The notes: a model not told the origin generated them from the letters alone. Shown: positions 25,421 through 38,059, numbered from the stretch's first letter. The stretch is 64,000 bases of DNA from Lantana camara (GCA_037501455.1 CM074858.1:103388001-103452000); one strand, 5' to 3'. Numbers and translations are program-made.

Positions 25421-28400
25421 TCATGCATAATGCTTAGGAAATTTTTTGTTTTTTACTTTTTTTTTTGTTTTCCGAGCACATTGAAAACTGTTCAAAAATC
25501 ATTATTTTAGAGCAACTATCTCAAGTCAAAATGTACTTCAAGTTTTGATTTGACCAATAAGTTGTGTATTGCTACTTTGGAAAATGTAGATCTAAATTGA
25601 TAACTATTGGATCAATCTCATTCACATTAGATTCAAAAAATTTTCATATTGTTTCTAGTGCGAGACCCAATCTAGCATGTTGAAAATTTTAATCTAATCT
25701 TCAAAATTTTGTTTATTATTATACGCGATATTAATTTTCAATTTGTCATGTTCTTTATAAATATACTTGTAAAGATATTTCATAGTTGTCCTTAATTTTG
25801 GTATACGTGTGTATATACATTGAAATCAAATAATTCTTTCTTTTAACTAACTATGGTTTATCTCTTTTTTATATTCTTTTTGCCATTTGATCTTGCATTC
25901 CATTTTCTTATTTGTATTTCTCTAATGAGTATTATTTCAGGTTTATGTTTGATTTTTTTTATAATTGATTTTATGTATATAGTAGAAATAATTAAAAGAG
26001 TATATTTATATAAAAAATTTAAAGAATATTTAATCCAATAATATAAAAATTATTTAAAAAATCATAGTATAACTTATTTTTATATGGACACACATTGAGT
26101 CTCCTTAGGTTTCTTAATTTAAAGTAACTTTTGTCTGACGATGCAATTCTAAATTGTGGTATATTAAGTCGTAAGAAACCAAAAATACTATTCGTACTTT
26201 TACGTGTGTAATTTATATTTTATCATATAAACTAAAAGAAGATTATATGGTTAGTTAGATTTAAATAATTATAATTATATTAGTATTAGTTAATTAAAAA
26301 ATATTACATTAGGATTTATTAATTTATTAAAAAATATTTTATATAAATCATTCAATTATATTATTTTGTTAATTAAATAAATTTATAGAATTATAATATG
26401 ATTATAATTTAAGAAAGTTTATGAACTTAGATAATTAGAACTATGGGCTTATGTAATTAGATTTACAATAGAATTGATTTATTGAAAGTTATCTTATGTA
26501 ACTCATTCAATTTAAATAATGTTTTATTTTAAATAATTATAAAATTTTATTAAAATTTATAAAGTGAATCAGTTTGTTATTTTCCGATTCCTTATATATA
26601 TTTCATTATAGCATTTTAAATTATAGGCCTTAAAATTAAAAAATAGACAACTTATATTATAAAATTTGAATATAATTAATTAATATATTAATATGAAAAC
26701 AATGCTACTTGAACTATATATCTTTTTTGGATAAGTTGAAGAAATTTTAGTTCTAGCAAGAGTCCTATTTTAAATTAATAATTGCTTTTTAAAGATAGCT
26801 AAATTAATAATTTATAGCCCGTATTTACATCATTATCCTTAACTAATAGTTATTGACGTAATTATTGTGAGGATATTTTAAGCTATTCGTATTTTGTAAG
26901 AAACCAAAAACCTAACTCGTGCTTTTATAATAAATATAATATATTATATATATAGAGATAGATAGATAGTTATAGATATATTGTAAAAATATTATTTTCT
27001 TCGTAGTTTTATTGAACGAATTTGATCATTTAAAAGAGTTATCTAATTGTTTTGGAATCATCTTTCATATAACTTTATGAGATTGATTAATAATACGAAT
27101 TTTGGATTAACCAAGTTTTTTGATTTATCACCTAAAACAAAATCAATAGCCAATTAAATTTCGACGTATCTTACTTAATTGATTAAATAAAGAGTTTTTT
27201 TCTATGCAACATCCCTGTGTTAGGAATAAATATAATGAAAACCCTGTATTATAAAAATTGGTTTGACGAACCTTGTGTTTTATAAATTATTGTATAAAAA
27301 ACCTTAAGTTGACTGTTTGAGTTACACACGATTTAAATGCGGCTGAATATATGTTTTTTCATGTGAATTACCCTTTTTACCCTCCTTTATTGATTTTTAA
27401 ACACAAGCATCATTGTATCTTTTTATTTAATCTTAAATTTTCAGAATTCTCTTTCTTTCGTCTCTTGCAAATTTATTTTTATACCTTCTCAACCGTCTTA
27501 ATTTGAACTTAATTGTTCATACGAAACATGATAAAGAGCTATTGATTCCCAATTCGATTATTTCTCAATAAAAAAACATATTTAAAATAATAACAAATAA
27601 TCTTAGGGTCTGGGTTGGTATACAAATTATGTGCTAACTCAGAATTTTATTAACTAATATTTATAACACAATGTTTTTCGTCATACTTATATCTAACTGT
27701 AAAATTAACTCACTAAATAAATTTAAAATCGACTAGTAGGCAGTGATGGACGGCGTAATTGGGTCAGAAAGCTACAAAATAGGTGGTGAAAATTAATTGC
27801 TAAGACATCATCACGTTGCGGTCGCACCAAATATCACTGCTCCAAATTTGAAATGAAAACAAGAGAAAGACTTTTGTGCAGGCAGGACAACAAATTGACG
27901 ACTCTATTTTCATTTCATATCAATAAAGGTGTGTGTTTTCAATGTAAGTGAAGTATTGACGGTTCAAACGTGCCCATCCTCTGTCTATCTTCGCAAAGGG
28001 AAAGTATATCACGGAATGGTATAATTTAGCCATTTGATGCTATACTAATTTAATCAGAAATTTCGAATTCGAATTATTGGGAATACAATTATCATTCATA
28101 AGAAGAGATTTATACCCTAAGAACTCCTTTACTTTTCTAGTTGGCTAACTATTGCCAATGGATTGTTTATGATTTTTTTCTTGGTTATATAAACTTGTGC
28201 CCTCTTTACTTTGATTGGAAAACATTGCTCTTAAATACACTAGATTGTTGGACTCTTTACATTATTGGTCTTTAAACAAGATTAAAGGTATACATTTATA
28301 ATTTTGTCCCCCACATTGAGAACTGAACAATTTTGTCCTATATTGACAAGTATGTAATTTTTCTTTGAAAAACAAGGACAAAGTTGACAATTCGACTTAT

Positions 28401-28850
28401 CCAATTCAACTAGCTTATTTAGCCACAATTTTTTTAATGGGTATATAACCCATTATTTCTCATTGTTAACCTGGGACTCCGGTTTTAGACCCTAATAATT
28501 AAATAGTGAAGTAAAAGGTTGACAAACCCATGAAGCATAACCAACCCGCTATTTTCCACTGAAGTAAAGAAAATCTAAGAAGTGATTCGTTCCGTCTCGA
28601 TCCATAAGGATGTATTATTATATATAAAACTAAAAAAACAAAGGAAAAGTACAATTATGATGTGCTGACATATAGATTCCATGGAATATTACCTAGAGTA
28701 CTGGAATGGGGGGCAGAGAACCTCATTTTTGCTTGCGTATGATATGTATCACCATTAATAGACGCGAAGGTAGCAAAGCTTCCCAACCACTTTCTTAAAA
28801 GAATTCAATTTTAATGACACTTATTGTATATGAAGATAACGATAAGAAAG
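25421..28850. other. long AT-rich spacer
   Basis: Extremely AT-rich, especially 26200-27000. A segment near 27200-27330 (CAACATCCCTGTGTTAGGAA, then ACCTTGTGTTTTATAAAT) resembles the termini of common plant foldback elements, but I could not define its partner arm. No coding sequence is supported. Confidence 0.4.
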
Positions 28851-30338
28851 ATTCTAGGCAGACTTTGTTATTTTATTGATTATCCAAAATATATCAGTAA
28901 CATAACAAATATGAAATATTTTATATTTTTCTGTTAATTATATTGGTTGGATCGGATCTGATTTGAATTAAAATTACCCGATGAATGTCAGGTTTTATGT
29001 GACAAAATTACCAAATATATGTTAAAATGTGTAAAATAAAATAAAGTTCAACTTCAAAGTTTTGGTTTGAAAGAAGATAAATAGTAAGAAATAAGAAAGA
29101 AGGTTTTGAAAGGGGAAAAAATAAGATAAAAGAAAGAAAGAAAGACAAGGTTTTTTCCACTTAGTAAAAAGTTATAAGTTCTGCATTTAGCAATTTCAAC
29201 CCCCTTTTGAAAGATTAACCGAGATGTATAAAACAAATGTAAATGACTCAAGCTTGTATTATAACTTTCCTAATATAATTTAGATAACTAAATATACATT
29301 AACGATAATATTTACATCCACATATTATAATAAGAAACAAAAATTAAACAAAACACTGCTCGAAGCTCAAATCAGCTTGTGTATGTCGAAGAGAATAAAT
29401 ATATAGTTCTTAGTGTTAATTTCGGACACTCTTCATTCTTTGGGATTTTGTATGCTTTGCCCCCCTAACCTTTGAATTGGTGTGATTTTTCCCCTAACCT
29501 TTAAAAAATATTTAAAAAATATTGCAGCTAATCCTTTTCCGACGGAATCTTGGGGAATATTCCGTCAGATTTTTTGAACAAAATTTTGGCGTGATTTCTA
29601 AGGACAAATCTGTACAGATCAAATATTAAATGTATTGATATTAAATATCATTGGTCAAAATCCGACAACTGATAAAGGGGAAATCATTGATCAAAGATGG
29701 CGAACGGTGGTAAAGCTTTGCAAGCGAATTCTGATGGTTTCCGACGGTCAATTGGGTTAATGGGGTATGAGTTTTGTTCTTCTTGGAAAGAAAAATATGA
29801 TGACAGTTGTTTGACTCTTGGATCGTTGTGACGGAGGAAAAATTGACAGTCAAAGTTAATTTTGGTCGGAATATTCTACCGGAATAGTGTAAAAGGGGTT
29901 ATGTACAACATTTTTCAAATGTTAGAGAGAGTATCGCATCGATTTAAAGATTATGAGGCGAAACGCAAAAAATCCCGAAAAACGAGGTGTCCATATTCAG
30001 CGCTAGTTTTTTATTTCATTTTCTTTTCTTTCCGTCGGCGATCCATCAGTAATTTTCTTTGTTAAATCTAGTTGGCATGGGCCATGGGGTCATTCCCTTC
30101 GGAACCCGTTGATTGAGACCTATTCAGAGGGGTTTGCGATGGGAATGTGCCAATAGTTTTTCTCAGTTAGAAGTACAAAAGAAAAAGGTCATGTTTTCCT
30201 TCTTTTAACACCACACTAGACACTATCAAACAAAAAGCAAACACAAATAGCAAATATATAATACTCACAAATAAACACCAATCAACAACATTATAAACAT
30301 ATCCCATGCATGCATGCACATTCCATGCAAATTAACCC
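28851..30338 (-). repeat. 3' flank of a broken AAP paralogue, with an insertion
   Basis: 29070-29270 resembles 58860-59000 (AGAAATAAGAAAGAA, then the CACTTA motif), 29330-29350 resembles 59220 (AAATTAAACAAAAC), and 30185-30338 closely matches 59290-59465 (CAAACAAAAAGCAAACACAA, CATATCCCATGCAT, ATTAACCCTCAATAACTAG). So this is the duplicated downstream flank of the AAP gene. The segment of about 29420-30170 has no counterpart there and appears inserted; I do not recognise it. Confidence 0.65.
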
Positions 30339-30565
30339 TCAATAACTAGTCTTAAACGGTCTACAAACCTTCAAATCAAGCACAACCCCCACCACAGCTC
30401 CGCCGGCGGCCGCCACCGATTTCATCAAACACGCACCACTCAGCATTTGCAAGCACACCCACCTCGTGCTCCACTTCTCGATCTTCTTCTGCGCCCAAAA
30501 CCCGAACGTTGTGAGGATCCCGACAACATCATTGAAGAACGGCAACAACATTGATATGGCGGTTT
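30339..30565 (-). pseudogene. AAP pseudogene, last-exon 3' fragment
   Basis: The frame ends LDLKVCRPFKTSY and aligns with the C-terminus of the intact AAP at 59466 (LDLKVYRPFKTSY). An in-frame loss of about 15 residues removes the segment equivalent to PLTVYFPVEMYI of a transmembrane helix, and the SVAAA stretch differs. The match starts in the SMLLPFFNDVVGIL helix and stops abruptly at about 30565, where unrelated repeat sequence (shared with 32930) begins. It is most likely the 3' end of the same gene copy whose exons 1 and 2 lie at 57590-58124. Confidence 0.85.
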
Positions 30566-30727
30566 CTCTTCCAATGGTAGCAATAATATCATTCCCCTTT
30601 ATAGAAGTAATGCTCGATAAGGTATAGACAAAATAATTTATTTCTTTCCAAATATCATGGAGGACGAGTAGATACTTTTTAGCTTTTAAATTATCTCCAA
30701 GCTATCCCAACCACTACTCATTTTTAG

Positions 30728-31390
30728 CTTGACGTATTTGAGTTTGATTTCTGAGTGTTAATTTATTGAACAATGATAATATTGCATGCTAGATTGAAAT
30801 TCGTAAGAATAATATAGAAAAACCAACACTACGTACAATAATAAGAAAAACTAAATATTTGCACTCTCGATTGAAATTCATAATAACAATATAGAAAAAT
30901 TATCAGTAAAGTTCTTGAATGAGTTTGATTTTTGAGTGTTTACAGCAAAACTAGAATTTTGCACGCTAGATTGAAATTCATAAGAGCAATATAGAAAAAT
31001 CAACAATAAGTATGTTCTCCATTAAACATGAAGCAAAAAAACCTCAAAATTATGAGAGAAGGATTTTTTAAAATCAAATTAATTTGAATTAGTTTGATTT
31101 CTGAGGGTTTACTGAAAAATAGGAATTTTGCACGCTAAATTGAAATTTGTAAGAACAATATAGAAAAACTAACACTACATACAATAGTAAGAAAAACTAA
31201 AAAATTGGGCTCTTAATTGAAATTCATTATATAACAATATAGAAAAATCATTAGTGAAGTCTTGAATGAGTTTGTTTTTTGAGTGTTTATGAAAAATTAG
31301 AATTTTGCACTCTCGATTTAAATTCATAAGGATAATATAGAAAAATAAACTATAAGTATGTTTGTTATTGAACATGAAGCAAAAAAACCT
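30728..31390. repeat. satellite-like ~350-bp repeat, block 1
   Basis: Repeated segments carry GAGTTTGATTTCTGAGTG, AGAATTTTGCACGCT, TTGAAATTCATAAG and CAATATAGAAAAATCA in fixed order, and GTTCTCCATTAAACATGAAG about once per ~350-bp unit. Related shorter segments (about 115 bp) lie within each unit. Copies differ by 5-20 percent by eye. The sequence from 31014 onward is the left end of the first 5.1-kb unit. Confidence 0.75.
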
Positions 31391-31625
31391 AACAAATTCA
31401 AATTGTGATTAAATCTGAACCATTGGACTCAGTACATGGGTTCAAAACACACTCCATCACTAGTTTTCATACGCTAAAATTGTTTTATTATTTATCTATC
31501 ACCACGGCTTGCAAGTTTCTAGGGTGTACCATGTCAAATCCTGAAACGACACTTTGAAACCTTGTCCAAAAGCCAATTTACAGCATCAGAAATATTATAG
31601 CACAAAATGTGTACAAGAAAAACCA

Positions 31626-32516
31626 TCAACAGGGTCTATTTCCGGTGCAGGTTAAAGGGCCGGCATCAGAGGTTAGAGTAGGCACTATGGATCCATCGGC
31701 CACCTTAAACGACTGCGATTTAGTGTACCCCGGATCCGAGCTCCCATATCCCGATTGAACGAAATAAGCACCGTTCAGGAATCTGTCTCTTGATGTCCTC
31801 CATTTCCAGTTCTTCCAACCATTCTTCACTTCTCTCTTGGTGACCTGAGCCACTATATTATAGCTTCCATTAAGTAAGTAAGTTCTCAATGTTAAATTTT
31901 CAAAAATTACAAATCCCCCTCTTATAAAAGTGAGGGAGAATTACATATGACTACCCTGCATTTAGGTCTAATTACAACCTAGTCCATGATTTTCAGGAAA
32001 TTACAAATTATTCCCTAGCTTTTGAGAACCGTTTGTGGTCCCTAGGGTTCTGTTATGAAATTCCCAATATACCCCTAATTTATTGTTAAAGTCATATTTT
32101 TGTAGGGATCATTTTGTTATTTTTGTAAACTTTAGGGATGATTTTGTAATTTTGGTCATATATTCAATGTAACACTTATAAAACCGTCAGGGGTATAAGT
32201 GTACTTTTACAAATTCCGTTAAGGGACCTCAAACCAAACAAGATTTATAGGGACTAAAATATAATTTCCTGATAATGATGGACTGCATTGTCATTAGGCC
32301 TAAATAGAAGGTAGTTAAATGTAATTCTCCCTAAAAGTGAATATAATTTTGACTGACTTGTTTAATATTGACGTTACTCGGTGCCATGAAGTAGTTTCCT
32401 TCACTGAAAATGGTTGAATTTGCACTTCCACCAATTGCATACACCCCCCATTGATCATACCTATTGTTCGCCACATGAGCATAACCTAGCCTAACCCTGC
32501 TCCCATTAACGTTTAG
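31626..32516 (-). pseudogene. pectate lyase 3' fragment, unit 1
   Basis: Two exons remain: 32516-32358 and 31844-31626, joined in phase 0. They encode the C-terminus of a polysaccharide lyase family 1 pectate lyase: GYAHVANNRYDQWGVYAIGG, SANSTIFSEGNYFMAP, then VTKREVKNGWKNWKWRTS, LNGAYF and the final CTGNRPC. The family cleaves de-esterified pectin in the cell wall by beta-elimination. The N-terminal two thirds with the Ca-binding Asp residues and catalytic Arg are absent; upstream there is only (AT)n and repeat sequence. The fragment itself has no stop, but it cannot encode an enzyme. Confidence 0.85.
31934..32331. mobile_element. 398-bp MULE-like foldback element, unit 1
   Basis: Flanked by a perfect 9-bp target duplication TAAAAGTGA (31925-31933 and 32332-32340). 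The ends are long inverted repeats: the left begins GGGAGAATTACATATGACTA and the right reads in reverse complement GGGAGAATTACATTTAACTA. Similarity continues through CTAATTACAACCTAGTCCAT for about 75 bp. It has no coding capacity. A 9-bp duplication with long inverted ends is the signature of Mutator-like MITEs. It sits in the last intron of the pectate lyase fragment. Confidence 0.85.
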
Positions 32517-32577
32517 CTGCATTTTCAGTTCACAATGTATGGTAATTCACATGATCTTGTGCAATTATAAACATAAT

Positions 32578-32582
<5 letters not shown>

Positions 32583-32634
<52 letters not shown>
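32583..32634. repeat. (AT)n microsatellite
   Basis: About 52 bp of AT repeats. The matching tract in unit 2 (37676-37704) is about 28 bp and the one in unit 3 (42733-42757) about 25 bp. This accounts for most of the 25-bp length difference between units 1 and 2. Confidence 0.9.
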
Positions 32635-32637
<3 letters not shown>

Positions 32638-32749
32638 CACCTTGGCATTCTTTAAACTAAGCGTCTAAATCCTAAAGGTATTTGTGTTAGATTTGTGTTT
32701 GTCGAGGAATATTCAAATAGTGTATCCCAACAAGAGCACATAACAACAT

Positions 32750-32985
32750 ATTATTCAAATAATGGAACCTTGACTTTGTCAGTAAACGTTTTTCGATGGC
32801 CTCAAACCCTGATGGAATATCACCTCATTTTCTGAAAGTATTTCCTTTGATTATGGACCAAAAGTCCTATCTAGTCATCTGCTCAATTTCTGCATAGGAG
32901 TTGTTCCCACAATTGAAGCAACGGTTTCACTTCAAGTGGTAGCAATAATACCATTCCCCTTTATAGAAGCAATGCTCGATAAGGT
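32750..32985 (+). pseudogene. LINE reverse-transcriptase scrap, unit 1
   Basis: Across frames it shows a degraded form of the plant LINE RT segment that follows the PGPDG motif: NPDGISPHFLKVF, then WDQ/GPKVL-like residues and an NFCIG...IIEATVS-like stretch. The clearest reading frame is in unit 3 (42934-43110). Homologous copies lie at 37840 and 42890, and the end alone occurs at 30570-30630. The assignment is by motif memory and is moderate. Confidence 0.4.
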
Positions 32986-33562
32986 CTAGATTAAAATTCG
33001 TAAGAACAATATAGAAAAACCAACACTACGTACAACAATAAGAAAAACTGAAAATTTGCACTCTCGATTGAAATTCATAATAACAATGTAGATAAATCAT
33101 AGTAAATTTATTGAATAAGAATGATTTTTGAGTGTTTATAGAAAAATTAGAATTTTGCACCCTCAATTGAAATTCATAAGGGCAATATAGAAAAATCAAC
33201 AATAAGTATGTTCTCCATTAAACATGAAGCAAAAAAACCTTAAAATCATGAGAAGAAGGATGTTTTAAAATCAAATTAAGGTTCTTGAACGAGTTTGATT
33301 TCTGAGTATTTACTGAAAAATAAGAATTTTGCATGCCAAATTGAAATTCGTAAGAACAATATAGAAAAACCAACACAACATACAATACTATGAAAAACTA
33401 AAGAATTGCCCTCCTAATTGAAATTCATAATATAACAATATAGAAAAATCATCAGTAAAGTTCTTGAATGAGTTTGATTTTCGCGTGTTTATAGCAAAAC
33501 TAGAATTTTGCACGCTTGATTGAAATTCATAAGGGCAATATAGAAAAATCAACAATAAGTAT
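32986..33562. repeat. satellite-like ~350-bp repeat, block 2 (unit 1)
   Basis: Same motifs and order as the block at 30728. The last repeat unit ends in GTTCTCCATTAAACAT at 33563-33578, where the retrocopy inserted. Confidence 0.75.
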
Positions 33563-33578
33563 GTTCTCCATTAAACAT

Positions 33579-36084
33579 AGCTCTACCTCTGCTCCATACT
33601 TTGCTCCAAATGCAGAATGTGTCTCTAATGGTGTGGAGAGAGAGAAAACTCAGGCAAGCAATGCCAGTTTTTATAATCGAAGATGGAAATCGCAGCTCAA
33701 GTCAAACTCCATCAATGTCCGAGCTTAAACTCTTACGAAAATGGCTTCTAATGAAACGCATGTTATTTCCGGATGCGTCGCCGCTTTTCCTGCCATCCGG
33801 TAGTTATCGGGGCGTGCTTAGGGACGAAAGTGTTTCAGGACAGCAGGGTAGGAGAAGATGTCTGCAATCTATGATAACAAGGAGAGATTAGTTGCAGCTG
33901 CTGTGAAGAAGCAATAGCTTTGGGAATTTTTCATGCTCAATCCAGGAGCCCTAGCATCTTCTCTGAAGCTTCAGACTCCAATTCTATCTTCAATTCGAAT
34001 TATTACCTAAATGATCCTGCTTTTGACTTTTCTATTCCTGGAAGTTTATCCCAGTCACAGAGAGTGCTTTCTAAGCTTGTTCTTGTATCAAATTTTCGTC
34101 ATGCTTTTGATGTCGAAGATGTGTACCTGGATTCTGCTAAGTTATTTGGGAGGGGAACCTTCGGGAGCGCATACAAAGCTACAATCCAGAGTGGGCTGAC
34201 GATTGTGGTGAAGATACTCAAGTTGGCAAGTGTCTCTAAACAAGATTTCAAGCGCCATATGGAATTTGTTACAAGTGTCAGGCACGAGAACGTGGCTCCA
34301 TTAAGAGCTTACTGTTCTTCCAAAGATGAAAGGCTCATGCTCTATGATTATCAGGGCAAGGGGAGCGTGCATTCATTGCTACATGGGAAAATTGGTTTTA
34401 ATCGAACTCGTGTAGACTAGGAAACCAGACTACGGATTGCTATTGGTGCAGCTAGGGGTATTGCTAAAATACATACACAAAATGGTGGGAGGCTTGTCCA
34501 TGGAAACATAAAATCATCTAATATTTTTCTAGATCCTCAACAATATGGCTGTGTCTCAGATCTTGGCTTGATAAACATGATAAAAACAGTATTCTTGCCA
34601 ACTGATCGGTGCTATGCTCCTGAAATCAAGAATTCTCAAAATGTCACTCAAGCATCTGATGTTTTCAGCTTTGGGATTCTGCTGCTTGAACTTCTTATTG
34701 GAAAGTCTCCTATACATGTCCCTGGTGGACAAAAGGCTGTGGATCTAGTCAAGTTACCAGTTCTGCAAAAAGCAAGGAAAAGGTTGCTAAGGTGTTTGAT
34801 GCAGATCTATTGGAGCATCTCGCCATAAGGGAACAAATGGTTAAAATGTTGCAAATAGGAATGAAATATGTGGCAAAATCAGTAAAGAAAGACCTGAAAT
34901 GTATGAAGTTCTAAGAATGTTAGAGGATATTAGTAAGATGGATTTAGGAAATCATATTCCTTCAGTTGAAAAAAATAAATTGGTGTTTAGTGGGGATGTT
35001 TATCCGTCATTTGACCTTGAACACTTGCTAAGGACTTCTGCTGAGGTTCTTGGGACAGGAACATTTGGGACTTCATACGAAGCAGAATTTGGAGATTACA
35101 AGCTAGCTAAGGGTAAAGAGATTGAGGGGTGTGAATGTAACGCGTAAAAAATTTCAGCAGCATATTGAGGTCATTGGTGGAGTGAAGCATCAGCATGTTG
35201 CTGAATTAAGGGCGTACTACTTTTCAGAAGATGAAAAGCTCTTGATTTATGACTACTACAGTCAGGAAAGCGTATCTGCTCTTCTACATGGTTCTGTCGG
35301 GACACCATTAGACTGGGAGGCAAGAATGAAAATTGCTGTTGGTGCAGCAAGGGGAATTTCTCACCTCCACACACGAGTTAGTCTTAATCTCACGCATCGA
35401 AATATAAAATCCTCCAACAGTTTTATCAACGGACAGAAGTATGTTGTCGTCACTGATGCTGGAATGACATCAGTGACAAATACTATCAGAAAATCAGACT
35501 TCACAACTCCAACCTACTGTGCCCCCGAAGTGGAAGACACCAGAGAAGTGTCCCAGGCTTCTGATGTGTACAACTTTGGAGTTTTTCTGTTTGAACTTCT
35601 TTCCGGAAAGTAACCTCAACACACCACCGACGATGGCGAGATTGTCTCACTAGTGAACTGGGTTCAATCTGTTGTTGGTAATGGATGGACAACCGAAGTA
35701 TTTGATGTAAAGCTTGTGGAATACCAAAATGAGGAGGCATTGGAGCAGGTTTTGCAATTAGCAATGAGTTGAGTTTCCAGTTTGTCTGAGCTCAGGCCTC
35801 GAATGCCCGATGTGGTAAAGAAGCTGGAGGAAATTAGCGGGGTCGAAAACGAATCGAGATTAGATTATCTTTGGGGGAAGCTGTATTCTCAGTTAAATTT
35901 GGAAGATTTATTGGAGGATCTTTTGCCCACTTTTACCCCATGAGTATTGGTATCAGATTCATAAAAGTTATTTGTTGCATTAGAACTTGTTTATAGTTTT
36001 CTCTTGTTTTTGGGTCATGCATTAATTCGCATTGGCTTTAACAATTTCAGGTTTCTTAAAGTTTCCACCAATGTTTTGCAACCC
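33579..36084 (+). pseudogene. retrocopy of a two-pseudokinase protein mRNA, unit 1
   Basis: An intronless copy flanked by a 16-bp direct repeat GTTCTCCATTAAACAT (33563-33578 and 36106-36121) and followed by 21 A residues: a processed pseudogene. The original ATG is probably at 33858 (MSAIYDNKERLV) and the stop at 35941, for about 690 codons. Two kinase-like domains follow each other. Domain 1 (about 34080-34900) has LFGRGTFGSAYKA, VVKILK, HGNIKSSN in place of HRD, and VSDLGL. Domain 2 (about 34990-35850) has [22 protein letters not shown] and VTDAGM. Missing HRD and DFG residues mark both parents as pseudokinases of the receptor-like (probable inactive LRR-RLK) clade, here without LRR or membrane segment. 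Disabling changes include TAG at 33915, TAG at 34418, a frameshift near 34760, TAA at 35611 and TGA at 35770. Confidence 0.88.
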
Positions 36085-36105
36085 AAAAAAAAAAAAAAAA
36101 AAAAA
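36085..36105 (+). other. poly(A) tract of the retrocopy, unit 1
   Basis: Twenty-one A residues end the retrocopy directly before the right target-site duplicate. This is what remains of the mRNA tail captured by LINE-type reverse transcription. Confidence 0.9.
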
Positions 36106-36717
36106 GTTCTCCATTAAACATGAAGCAAAAAAACCTCAAAATTATGAGAGAAGGATTTTTTAAAATCAAATTAATTTGAATTAGTTTGATTTCTGAGGGT
36201 TTACTAAAAAATAGGAATTTTGCACGCTAAATTGAAATTTGTAAGAACAATATAGAAAAACTAACACTACATACAATAGTAAGAAAAACTAAAAAATTGG
36301 GCTCTTAATTGAAATTCATTATATAACAATATAGAAAAATCATTAGTGAAGTCTTGAATGAGTTTGTTTTTTGAGTGTTTATGAAAAATTAGAATTTTGC
36401 ACTCTCGATTTAAATTCATAAGGATAATATAGAAAAATAAACTATAAGTATGTTTGTTATTGAACATGAAGCAAAAAAACCTAACAAATTCAAATTGTGA
36501 TTAAATCTGAACCATTGGACTCAGTACATGGGTTCAAAACACACTCCATCACTAGTTTTCATACGCTAAAATTATTTTATTATTTATCTATCACCAAGGC
36601 TTGCAAGTTTCTAGGGTGTACCATGTCAAATCCTGAAACGACACTTTGAAACCTTGTCCAAAAGCCAATTTACGGCATCAGAAATATTATAGCACAAAAT
36701 GTGTACAAGAAAAACCA

Positions 36718-37608
36718 TCAACAGGGTCTATTTCCGGTGCAGGTTAAAGGGCCGGCATCAGAGGTTAGAGTAGGCACTATGGATCCATCGGCCACCTTAA
36801 ACGACTGTGATTTAGTGTACCCCGGATCCGAGCTCCCATATCCCGATTGAACGAAATAAGCACCGTTCAAGAATCTGTCTCTTGATGTCCTCCATTTCCA
36901 GTTCTTCCAACCATTCTTCACTTCTCTCTTGGTGACCTGAGCCACTATATTATAGCTTCCATTAAGTAAGTAAGTTCTCAATGTTAAATTTTTGAAAATT
37001 ACAAATCCCCCTCTTATAAAAGTGAGGGAGAATTACATATGACTACCCTGCATTTAGGTCTAATTACAACCTAGTCCATGATTTTCAGGAAATTACAAAT
37101 TATTCCCTAGCTTTTGAGAACCGTTTGTGGTCCCTAGGGTTCTGTTATGAAATTCCCAATATACCCCTAATTTATTGTTAAAGTCATATTTTTGTAGGGA
37201 TCATTTTGTTATTTTTGTAAACTTTAGGGATGATTTTGTAATTTTGGTCATATATTCAATGTAACACTTATAAAACCGTCAGGGGTATAAGTGTACTTTT
37301 ACAAATTCCGTTAAGGGACCTCAAACCAAACAAGATTTATAGGGACTAAAATATAATTTCCTGATAATGATGGACTGCATTGTCATTAGGCCTAAATAGA
37401 AGGTAGTTAAATGTAATTCTCCCTAAAAGTGAATATAATTTTGACTGACTTGTTTAATATTGACGTTACTCGGTGCCATGAAGTAGTTTCCTTCACTGAA
37501 AATGGTTGAATTTGCACTTCCACCAATTGCATACACCCCCCATTGATCATACCTATTGTTCGCCACATGAGCATAACCTAGCCTAACCCTGCTCCCATTA
37601 ACGTTTAA
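36718..37608 (-). pseudogene. pectate lyase 3' fragment, unit 2
   Basis: Exons 37608-37450 and 36936-36718 correspond to unit 1 and encode the same residues. The intron acceptor TGCAG before TTAAACG is kept. Like unit 1 it lacks the catalytic N-terminal part of the gene. Confidence 0.85.
37026..37423. mobile_element. 398-bp MULE-like foldback element, unit 2
   Basis: Identical in layout to the unit 1 element. TAAAAGTGA flanks are at 37017-37025 and 37424-37432. It was present before the 5.1-kb duplication. Confidence 0.85.
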
Positions 37609-37669
37609 CTGCATTTTCAGTTCACAATGTATGGTAATTCACATGATCTTGTGCAATTATAAACATAAT

Positions 37670-37707
<38 letters not shown>

Positions 37708-38059
37708 CACCTTGGCATTCTTTAAACTAAGCGTCTAAATCCTAAAGGTATTTGTGTTAGATTTGTGTTTGTCGAGGAATATTCAAATAGTGTATCCCAA
37801 CAAGAGCACATAACAACATATTATTCAAATAATGAAACCTTGACTTTGTCAGTAAACGTTTTTCGATGGCCTCAAACCCTGATGGAATATCACCTCATTT
37901 TCTGAAAGTATTTCCTTTGATTATGGACCAAAAGTCCTATTTATTAATCTGCTCAATTTCTGCATAGGAGTTGTTCCCACAATTGAAGCAAAGGTTTCAC
38001 TTCAAGTGGTAGCAATAATACCATTCCCCTTTATAGAAGCAATGCTTGATAAGGTCTAG

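Larger units (their letters stand above)
31014..36105. repeat. tandem 5.1-kb unit 1 (5,092 bp)
   Basis: Starts at GTTCTCCATTAAACATGAAG and runs to the end of a poly(A) tract. It is near-identical to 36106-41172 and to the first part of the third unit at 41173. Contents in order: satellite block, 3' end of a pectate lyase gene (-) with an intronic foldback element, an (AT)n tract, a LINE RT scrap, satellite block, and a two-pseudokinase retrocopy (+). Confidence 0.9.

Noticed and set aside
25853..26041. Hydrophobic 62-codon frame
   Set aside because: Typical of translated AT-rich DNA; composition explains it.
31626..31889. Expansin or another small secreted protein
   Set aside because: The combination of YAIGGSAN, GWKNWKWR and the final CTGNRPC is the pectate lyase C-terminus.
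33920..35613. A functional receptor kinase gene
   Set aside because: Several in-frame stops and a frameshift, poly(A) tail and target duplication show a processed pseudogene.
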